This document shows, one piece after another, positions 4,793-9,734 of a stretch of DNA of 9,734 nt; within the stretch, counting starts at the first letter, position 1, and every line of letters begins with the position of its first letter. The stretch spans positions 1 through 9,734 of the forward strand of contig CAYXKM010000061.1 in the NCBI GenBank assembly GCA_964465665.1, read 5' to 3'. The notes below the pieces were generated by a model. It worked only from the letters and a program-made list of their open reading frames with translations. It did no database searches and was not told where the DNA came from. The translations under genes and the position numbers were made by a program. Source of the stretch: JAKEGN01 sp964465665 (GTDB lineage: Bacteria; Pseudomonadota; Gammaproteobacteria; Steroidobacterales; Woeseiaceae).

Positions 4793-6853
4793 TCAGCCCG
4801 CAAGCCGGTCCGCGAGGCCAAGACCGGCTTTGCGTATTTCCTGAATCTGGTCGCGGAGCCGAGCCGCTTCCTCGAACTCGAGATCCCGCGCGTGTTTCAG
4901 CATTTTTCGCTCGAGCGCCTGGGCCTTACGCAGCAACTGTTCCGGTGTCATGCTCAGGTAGCCGGCAGCTTCCTCGGCCGACCGCCGGCTGTCGCGCACG
5001 GGTACCGGGTAAGCTGCCTCCATGACGTCGGACACCTGCTTGATGATTGTTGCAGGCTCTATTCCGTGCTGCAGGTTATGTTCCAGCTGGCGTTCGCGCC
5101 GCCGATTGGTCTCATCGATCGCCCGCTGCATCGAGCCGGTCATCCGGTCGGCGTACAGCAACGCCTTGCCGTGCAGATGACGGGCTGCGCGCCCTATGGT
5201 CTGGATGAGTGATCGTTCCGAGCGCAAAAACCCTTCCTTGTCCGCGTCCAGTATGGCGACCAGAGAGACCTCGGGCATGTCCAGCCCCTCTCGCAGAAGG
5301 TTGATCCCGACCAGTACGTCGAAAGCGCCCAGTCGCAGGTCGCGAATAATCTCGGTTCGCTCAACCGTGCCGATGTCCGAATGCAGGTATCGGACCCTGA
5401 CATTGTGCTCTTGCAGGTAGTCGGTCAGGTCCTCCGCCATTCTTTTGGTCAGGGTGGTAATGAGCACCCGTTCGTCGGCTGCGACCCGCCTTCGTATTTC
5501 AGAAAGTACGTCATCGACCTGGGTTCTGGCAGGACGGACCTCGAGTGCCGGGTCGACCAGTCCGGTTGGCCTGACGAGTTGTTCGACCACTTTGTCGCTG
5601 CGCGCTGATTCGAAATCCCCCGGAGTCGCGGAGACATAGATGGTCTGCGGCGCCAGCCGTTCGAATTCATCGAAACGCAGTGGCCGGTTATCCAGGGCCG
5701 AGGGAAGGCGGAATCCGTATTCCACCAGGGTCTCCTTGCGCGAGCGGTCGCCGCGATACATCCCGCCGAGCTGTGGGACGGTGACGTGGCTCTCGTCGAT
5801 GACCAGGATCGCCTTTTCCGGCAGGTAATCGAACAGGCACGGAGGCGGTTCCCCTTCCTGGCGACCCGAGAGATAGCGTGAGTAATTCTCGATCCCCTGG
5901 CAGTATCCCAGCTCTCTAATCATCTCGAGATCAAATAAAGTTCGTTGCTCAAGTCTTTGAGCTTCAAGAAGTTTGTTGACGCTCCGAAGGTAGTCGACAC
6001 GGTCCTTCAGCTCGACTTTGATCTCGTCGACCGCGGCCAGCAGCTTTTCCCTCGGCGTGACGTAGTGGGTTTTCGGGAAGACGGTCAACCGGGGCACACG
6101 TCGAAATACTTCTCCGGTCAGCGGATCAAAATACGACAGCGATTCGATTTCCTCATCGAACAACTCGATTCGCACGGCATCTCTTTCTGACTCCGCCGGA
6201 AAAACATCAACGACGTCGCCCCGGACACGGTAGCTGCCTTGCGCAAATTCCAGCTCATTGCGCTTGTATTGCATTTCCGCTAGCCGTCGCAGCAGGCTCC
6301 GCTGGTCGATTCTCTCGCCCCTGACAAGGTGCAACACCATGCTGAAATAAGCTTCCGGATCGCCGAGACCGTATATGGCGGACACGGTCGCAACGATAAT
6401 GGCATCCGGCCGTTCAATTAGCGCTTTGGTGGCCGACAGCCGCATCTGCTCGATGTGCTGATTGATCGAGGCGTCCTTCTCGATGTAGGTGTCCGAGCTC
6501 GGCACATACGCCTCGGGCTGGTAGTAGTCGTAATACGAGACGAAGTACTCGACGGCATTGCGCGGGAAGTACTCGCGCATCTCTCCATACAGCTGGGCCG
6601 CCAGAGTCTTGTTCGGCGCAAGGATGATGGCCGGCCGTTGCACCGCCTCGATGACACTTGCCATGGTGAAAGTCTTGCCGGACCCGGTCACGCCGAGCAG
6701 AGTCTGGCGCGCCAGCCCGTCATTCAGGCCCTCCACAAGACCTGCTATCGCGGACTCCTGGTCCCCGGCCGGACAATATCTCGAAACCAGTGTCAGCCGG
6801 TCCCGGTCTTCGGCCAAAGTCTTCTTGGGCAGGGTTACAGAATCACGTACCAT
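4793..6853 (-). CDS. uvrB: Excinuclease ABC subunit B
   Basis: UvrB is the damage-verifying helicase-like subunit of UvrABC nucleotide excision repair; UvrA loads it on damaged DNA and it then recruits UvrC. The 686 residues show Walker A GVTGSGKT (54-61), the beta-hairpin YDYYQPEAYVPSSDTYIEKD (108-127) that inserts between the strands, the DESH Walker B motif (353-356), LREGLDMPEV and TIGRAAR of the helicase C-domain. The C-terminal UVR motif that contacts UvrC ends the protein (LEFEEAARLRDQ). Compared with E. coli the assigned ATG adds about 15 residues before the conserved AGDQ. No good Shine-Dalgarno precedes it, and an in-frame TTG at 6817 would give a more usual length, so the start is uncertain. 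I see no CTGT-N8-ACAG LexA box near the start. The 3' end lies 192 bases from tRNA-Val. Confidence 0.98.
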   Translation of the reverse strand: MVRDSVTLPKKTLAEDRDRLTLVSRYCPAGDQESAIAGLVEGLNDGLARQTLLGVTGSGKTFTMASVIEAVQRPAIILAPNKTLAAQLYGEMREYFPRNAVEYFVSYYDYYQPEAYVPSSDTYIEKDASINQHIEQMRLSATKALIERPDAIIVATVSAIYGLGDPEAYFSMVLHLVRGERIDQRSLLRRLAEMQYKRNELEFAQGSYRVRGDVVDVFPAESERDAVRIELFDEEIESLSYFDPLTGEVFRRVPRLTVFPKTHYVTPREKLLAAVDEIKVELKDRVDYLRSVNKLLEAQRLEQRTLFDLEMIRELGYCQGIENYSRYLSGRQEGEPPPCLFDYLPEKAILVIDESHVTVPQLGGMYRGDRSRKETLVEYGFRLPSALDNRPLRFDEFERLAPQTIYVSATPGDFESARSDKVVEQLVRPTGLVDPALEVRPARTQVDDVLSEIRRRVAADERVLITTLTKRMAEDLTDYLQEHNVRVRYLHSDIGTVERTEIIRDLRLGAFDVLVGINLLREGLDMPEVSLVAILDADKEGFLRSERSLIQTIGRAARHLHGKALLYADRMTGSMQRAIDETNRRRERQLEHNLQHGIEPATIIKQVSDVMEAAYPVPVRDSRRSAEEAAGYLSMTPEQLLRKAQALERKMLKHARDLEFEEAARLRDQIQEIRKAGLGLADRLAG
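6825..6853 (+). promoter_or_regulatory. Possible promoter for the aminotransferase
   Basis: TTGGGC (6825-6830) and TACCAT (6848-6853) are 17 bases apart and would start a transcript near 6860, just before the aminotransferase ribosome binding site. The -10 overlaps the uvrB start codon. The matches are only three and four of six bases, so this is a weak candidate. Confidence 0.25.
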
Positions 6854-6868
6854 GTGCGGCTGTTTTTC

Positions 6869-6873
6869 GGAGG
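6869..6873 (+). promoter_or_regulatory. Ribosome binding site deciding the aminotransferase TTG start
   Basis: A perfect GGAGG is followed 7 bases later by TTG (6881-6883). This selects the TTG over the ATG nine codons in, and over the long open frame that runs further upstream antisense to uvrB. Confidence 0.8.
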
Positions 6874-6880
6874 CAAGCCC

Positions 6881-8062
6881 TTGAGTTTATCAGTTTCAGA
6901 ACGAATGACACGGGTCAAACCCTCGCCGACCAGTGCCGCTTTGGCATTGGCCGCGGAACTCAAAGCCGCTGGCCGCGACCTGGTAAGCCTTGGTGCCGGC
7001 GAGCCGGATTTCGACACGCCTCAACACATAAAGGCGGCGGCAATCGAGGCAATCAACGCTGGCGTTACCAAATACACGCCGATCGATGGCACTGCTCAAC
7101 TGAAAGCGGCGATCCAACGCAAGTTTGCCCGTGACAATGCGCTGCTTTTCCAGCCGAACCAGATACTGGTATCCAGCGGTGCAAAGCAGGCACTGTTCAA
7201 CGTTTGCCAGGCAGTGCTAAGCAGGGGTGACGAAGCAATTGTCCCGGCGCCCTATTGGGTGTCGTATCCCGACATGGTACGTCTTGCGGATGCCGAGCCC
7301 GTGATTATCGAAACCGAAATCGAATCCGGATTCAAGATATCGCCTGCGCAGCTTGCTGATAGCCTGACAGGGAGAACGCGGCTGCTGTTCCTGAACAGCC
7401 CGTCCAATCCGACCGGCAGCTGCTACACGAAGAAAGAATTTGCGGCTCTCGGAACTGTGCTGGCCGATTATCCGGATGTTGTCATTGCTGCCGACGACAT
7501 TTACGAAAAAATCTACTGGGCCAATGAACCGTTCTGCAGTTTTGCCGTTGCCTGCCCGTCGCTCGCGGACCGCACAGTGACGATCAACGGTGTCTCCAAA
7601 AGTCACGCAATGACCGGATGGCGAATTGGTTATGCCGGCGGTCCCGTCGCGGTTATCGGTGCAATGAAGACCATTCAAAGCCAGTGCACGTCGAATCCAT
7701 GCAGCATTTCGCAGGTTGCAGCAATAGCAGCTCTTGACGGTGACCAGAAGTGCGTCGATGAAATGGCGACTGCATACAGGGAACGAAGCCGGTACATATC
7801 TGCAGCACTGAATGACCTGCCGGGAATTCAGTGCCGCGAGGGCCAGGGCGCTTTCTACGCTTTCCCGCGGGTGGATGACGCAGTACGCAATCTTGGGTTG
7901 CGCGACGACAGCGATTTCGTCACCCACTTGCTGCAGAACGCCGATGTCGCCATGGTTCAGGGCAGTGCATTTGGAGCCCCTGGCTATGTGCGAATCTCGT
8001 TTGCCTGTTCGATTACCGAGCTTGAGAAAGCGGTAGAGCGTATCCGCAGTGTATTGGGCTGA
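6881..8062 (+). CDS. PLP-dependent aspartate/aromatic-type aminotransferase, class I
   Basis: This is a fold type I pyridoxal-phosphate enzyme of the aspartate aminotransferase Ib group, which moves the amino group of aspartate (or a related amino acid or prephenate) to 2-oxoglutarate. The product has 393 residues. It has GAGEPDFDTP (38-47), NSPSNPTG (172-179, with PLP-contacting Asn176), DDIYEKIYW (205-213, Asp205 and Tyr208), the PLP lysine Lys240 in GVSKSHAMTGWRIGYAGG, and Arg371 in GYVRISFA for the substrate carboxylate. The TTG start gives MSLSVSERMTRVKPSPT, which fits the family N-terminus, and has a perfect GGAGG. An aminotransferase of this kind beside uvrB is also found in Pseudomonas. 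Substrate preference cannot be read from the sequence, so I give no symbol (aspC or aatA would be used). Confidence 0.95.
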   Translation: MSLSVSERMTRVKPSPTSAALALAAELKAAGRDLVSLGAGEPDFDTPQHIKAAAIEAINAGVTKYTPIDGTAQLKAAIQRKFARDNALLFQPNQILVSSGAKQALFNVCQAVLSRGDEAIVPAPYWVSYPDMVRLADAEPVIIETEIESGFKISPAQLADSLTGRTRLLFLNSPSNPTGSCYTKKEFAALGTVLADYPDVVIAADDIYEKIYWANEPFCSFAVACPSLADRTVTINGVSKSHAMTGWRIGYAGGPVAVIGAMKTIQSQCTSNPCSISQVAAIAALDGDQKCVDEMATAYRERSRYISAALNDLPGIQCREGQGAFYAFPRVDDAVRNLGLRDDSDFVTHLLQNADVAMVQGSAFGAPGYVRISFACSITELEKAVERIRSVLG

Positions 8063-8089
8063 CATGCGTCTGGAATGACACGAAAAGGC

Positions 8090-8116
8090 AGCCGGAACTA
8101 TTCGGTTGTTTGCTTG
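8090..8116 (+). terminator. Weak terminator-like hairpin after the aminotransferase
   Basis: AGCCGGA (8090-8096) pairs with TTCGGTT (8101-8107), including two G-U pairs, around a four-base ACTA loop. It is followed by the T-rich GTTTGCTTG. It lies 27 bases after the stop codon. The T tract is interrupted and overlaps the -35 element of tRNA-Asn, so termination here may be leaky. Confidence 0.4.
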
Positions 8117-8142
8117 ACACAATTCCAAGGGTGGACCAGAAT
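8114..8142 (+). promoter_or_regulatory. Predicted promoter of tRNA-Asn
   Basis: A perfect -35 TTGACA (8114-8119) is followed after exactly 17 bases by CAGAAT (8137-8142), which matches four of six -10 bases. A GC-rich discriminator, CCCGGCCC, comes next, as expected for a stringently controlled stable RNA promoter. Transcription would begin near 8149, about 26 bases before the mature tRNA. Confidence 0.75.
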
Positions 8143-8174
8143 CCCGGCCCTTGTGCAGGACGCCACACTGGAAT

Positions 8175-8250
8175 TCCCCGGTAGCTCAGTTGGTAGAGCG
8201 ACGGACTGTTAATCCGTTGGTCGCTGGTTCGAGTCCGGCCCGGGGAGCCA
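8175..8250 (+). tRNA. tRNA-Asn (anticodon GTT)
   Basis: This 76-base gene has all stems perfectly paired: acceptor TCCCCGG/CCGGGGA, D arm GCTC/GAGC, anticodon stem ACGGA/TCCGT with loop CTGTTAA, and T arm GCTGG/CCGGC with loop TTCGAGT. The anticodon GTT reads AAC and AAU. The discriminator is G and the CCA end is encoded. It stands alone between the aminotransferase and the convergent galU. I see no T-tract terminator for it on the plus strand; the hairpin 8-47 bases downstream has its T tract on the opposite strand. Confidence 0.98.
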
Positions 8251-8257
8251 AATTCTG

Positions 8258-8297
8258 AAAAATGCCGCGGTTCTAGAGCCTTTCCTGGCAAACCGCG
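8258..8297 (-). terminator. Rho-independent terminator of galU
   Basis: On the minus strand CGCGGTT (8297-8291) pairs with AACCGCG (8272-8266). The large loop can hold a further GCC/GGC pairing, and the stem is followed by GCA and five T residues. It begins 43 bases after the galU stop and ends just before the convergent tRNA-Asn. Its 3' part shares 15 identical bases with the hairpin before infC. Confidence 0.7.
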
Positions 8298-8340
8298 TTG
8301 GCTGCCAAATCCTCGCCCAGGGCTCGGCAAGCGTTTCAGA

Positions 8341-9204
8341 TCACGCGGACGTCACTGTATCCAGATAGTCGCGAAATGCTCCGCCGACATCGTCGTGAGC
8401 CAGACCGTAGGCAACTGTTGCCTTCAGGTATCCCAGCTTGTTGCCGCAGTCGTATCGGATACCCCTGAATCGGTACGCGTATACCGGCATTTCATCGAGC
8501 AACGCGGCAATACCATCGGTCAGCTGTATTTCGCCTCCGGCACCTCTCTCTGTTTTTTCGAGTTTGCCAAAGATCGATCCCGGCAACAGGTAACGTCCGA
8601 CTACCGCCAGATTGGACGGTGCCTTATCCGGCGCAGGTTTCTCAATAATTTTCGTGATCCTGTTTGCTGCGTCTGTTGCCACGATTCCGTAACTCGAAGT
8701 GTCTTTGGCTGGTACTTCTTCGACAGCGATTACGCTGCCACCATGCCGAGAGTATTCGGCTGCCATTTGCGCGAGGCACGGCGGGTCGCCAGCGATAAGA
8801 TCATCTGCCAGATGTACAAAAAACGGCTCGTCTCCCACGACGGATTTTGCGCAAAGGACCGCATGTCCAAGGCCGAGCGGCTCTCCCTGCCGGATGTAAA
8901 TGCAGGAAACACCAGGAGGTACGATATTCCGGATGGACTCGAGCAGTTCTTTCTTGCCGGACTTGCGCAATGCGGCTTCCAGTTCGGCATCGGTATCGAA
9001 GTGATCTTCTATGGCACGTTTTGAAATGCCTGTTACAAATACGAGTCTCGTTGCACCTGCCGCTATGGCTTCTTCCACGGCGTACTGTATAAGCGGCTTG
9101 TCCACAATCGGCAGCATTTCCTTCGGACTGGCTTTAGTGGCTGGCAGGAAACGGGTGCCTCGGCCGGCAACCGGAAATACCGCCGCTCGAACTGGTAGGC
9201 GCAA
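8341..9204 (-). CDS. galU: UTP--glucose-1-phosphate uridylyltransferase
   Basis: GalU makes UDP-glucose from UTP and glucose-1-phosphate, supplying sugar for LPS, capsule and other envelope glycans and for galactose metabolism. The 287 residues include the nucleotide-binding loop FPVAGRGTRFLPATK (10-24, Lys24), SPKEMLPIVDKP, GEPLGLGHAVLCAK (107-120), the metal-binding ADDLI region (133-137), IEKP with catalytic-site Lys189, GEIQLTDG (224-231) and the YDCGNKLGYLKA segment near the end. The start is TTG at 9204, supported by GGAG 7 bases upstream (9212-9215); no ATG fits. It is slightly shorter than E. coli GalU (302). It has a terminator downstream. A possible -10 (TATGAT, 9243-9238) has no convincing -35, so transcription may come from its own weak promoter or from the comEA-like gene. 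Confidence 0.96.
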   Translation of the reverse strand: MRLPVRAAVFPVAGRGTRFLPATKASPKEMLPIVDKPLIQYAVEEAIAAGATRLVFVTGISKRAIEDHFDTDAELEAALRKSGKKELLESIRNIVPPGVSCIYIRQGEPLGLGHAVLCAKSVVGDEPFFVHLADDLIAGDPPCLAQMAAEYSRHGGSVIAVEEVPAKDTSSYGIVATDAANRITKIIEKPAPDKAPSNLAVVGRYLLPGSIFGKLEKTERGAGGEIQLTDGIAALLDEMPVYAYRFRGIRYDCGNKLGYLKATVAYGLAHDDVGGAFRDYLDTVTSA

Positions 9205-9211
9205 TGTTTGA

Positions 9212-9215
9212 CTCC
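9212..9215 (-). promoter_or_regulatory. Ribosome binding site supporting the galU TTG start
   Basis: GGAG on the minus strand is 7 bases before the TTG at 9204-9202. This supports the non-ATG start of galU. Confidence 0.7.
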
Positions 9216-9307
9216 GCAGGGACTGGATAGGCTTCGCATCATAGCCAATCCGCGCCCGGAGCGGGAAACCCGCAGGACGATTTGTGCCACGTACCCGCGG
9301 TCGTTGC

Positions 9308-9342
9308 CGGTGGCTGCGCCGGATACCCCGTCACAGCCACCG
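9308..9342. other. Strong hairpin between the comEA-like gene and galU
   Basis: CGGTGGCTG (9308-9316) and CAGCCACCG (9334-9342) form a perfect 9-bp inverted repeat, and the loop can pair further through two and then three more base pairs. It starts 8 bases after the stop codon of the comEA-like gene on the minus strand. Neither side has a T tract, so it is not a standard intrinsic terminator. It may stabilise the mRNA 3' end or act as a Rho-dependent or factor-bound site. Confidence 0.6.
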
Positions 9343-9350
9343 CTCCCTCG

Positions 9351-9641
9351 CTATTTCTTCTCGCGCTGTTCAGGCGCATCCACCAGGATGTTGGCCCGAT
9401 TCATCTCCAGGGTCCGCTCACCGATGCCCTTTACGGCGATCAGGTCATCCGCCGACTTGAACGGGCCGTTGACTATGCGATATTCGACGATCGCCTGGGC
9501 CCGCGAAAGCCCGACACCCTGAAGCTCGGCAGAGATAGTCTCAGCATCGGCTGTGTTGATGTTGACGGGCCCGGCGAATGTCAGCGCCGGAACCAGCAGG
9601 CCGGCAAGTGCGCCCGCCAGCAATCTGTTGCGTATACTCAT
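9351..9641 (-). CDS. Secreted ComEA-family helix-hairpin-helix DNA-binding protein
   Basis: This small 96-residue protein has a Sec signal peptide (MSIRNRLLAGALAGLLVPAL, likely cut after TFA at residue 23) followed by one ComEA-type helix-hairpin-helix domain: VNINTADAETISAELQGVG, then the second hairpin around FKSADDLIAVKGIGERTLE. The hairpin loops GVG and GIG are the backbone contacts to DNA in this fold. In competent bacteria periplasmic ComEA binds incoming DNA; single-domain secreted relatives such as E. coli YbaV are widespread and mostly uncharacterised. The ATG at 9641 has a good GGAG 7 bases upstream. It is followed by a strong hairpin and then galU on the same strand. No other competence gene is in view, so a role in DNA uptake is inference only. 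Confidence 0.9.
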   Translation of the reverse strand: MSIRNRLLAGALAGLLVPALTFAGPVNINTADAETISAELQGVGLSRAQAIVEYRIVNGPFKSADDLIAVKGIGERTLEMNRANILVDAPEQREKK

Positions 9642-9734
9642 TCCAATCTCCTTACTTTATCGAGTTGCACAAGCGAGCTCTGGATGCTCGCGCCTGCAGC
9701 AGTTCTGCGACGGCGATGCAACAGTAATTACCTG
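9642..9734. other. Upstream region of the comEA-like gene, no promoter assigned
   Basis: This stretch to the right edge holds the GGAG ribosome binding site of the comEA-like gene and a 6-bp inverted repeat, GCGAGC (9673-9678) with GCTCGC (9686-9691), around a 7-base loop. No T tract follows it on either strand. I see no convincing -35/-10 pair; a GATAAA near the start codon lacks a partner. Confidence 0.35.

Noticed and set aside
6838..6867. ACAG and CTGT sequences near the uvrB start as a possible LexA box
   Set aside because: The half-sites are in the wrong order and at the wrong spacing for CTGT-N8-ACAG.
6455..6880. Upstream in-frame extension of the aminotransferase to 535 codons
   Set aside because: The extension is antisense to uvrB and not conserved; the TTG at 6881 with a perfect GGAGG and a family-like N-terminus is the start.
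7217..8128. 303-codon open frame on the minus strand across the aminotransferase
   Set aside because: It is antisense to a complete aminotransferase with all catalytic motifs and has no recognisable domain or ribosome binding site.
8395..9024. 209-codon plus-strand open frame across galU
   Set aside because: It is antisense to galU, whose motifs are intact over the whole length.
9261..9273. GCGGG-AAA-CCCGC hairpin upstream of galU
   Set aside because: It is a 5-bp stem with a three-base loop and no T tract; common by chance in GC-rich DNA.

Overview
The window looks like a piece of a gammaproteobacterial chromosome of moderately high GC content. The evidence is the gene order infC-rpmI-rplT-pheS-pheT, an infC that begins with the rare codon ATC, a uvrB gene divergent from a class I aminotransferase, and protein sequences that read very close to the E. 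coli and Pseudomonas versions. I cannot name a genus. All of it is core chromosome; I see no integrase, transposase, phage gene, CRISPR array, toxin or defence gene, and no gene-free stretch longer than 300 bases.

Layout. From 1 to 4299, on the minus strand, lies the translation operon infC (IF3), rpmI (L35), rplT (L20), pheS and pheT (the two phenylalanyl-tRNA synthetase subunits). The gaps from rpmI onward are about 12 bases (the pheS start is uncertain), and pheT is cut by the left edge. Its leader (about 4300-4390) holds a promoter-like sequence and a terminator-like hairpin just before the infC ribosome binding site. At 4526-4600 is tRNA-Val(GAC), also minus. Its 5' flank is a 46-bp tandem repeat that carries two extra truncated copies of the tRNA 5' end. 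From 4793 to 6853 is uvrB (minus). It is divergent from a PLP-dependent aspartate-type aminotransferase (6881-8062, plus), with only 27 bases between the assigned starts. A tRNA-Asn(GTT) with a strong promoter follows (8175-8250, plus). Converging on it is galU (8341-9204, minus) with its own terminator. Upstream of galU is a small secreted helix-hairpin-helix protein of the ComEA type (9351-9641, minus).

How the genes work together. The left half is translation machinery: an initiation factor, two large-subunit proteins, a tRNA synthetase and two tRNAs. The right half holds unrelated housekeeping functions: nucleotide excision repair, amino acid transamination and UDP-glucose synthesis. I found no new multi-gene system. 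The points most worth a second look are regulatory or structural: the non-canonical infC start, the hairpin in the infC leader, the tandem copies of the tRNA-Val 5' end, and the lack of thrS beside infC.
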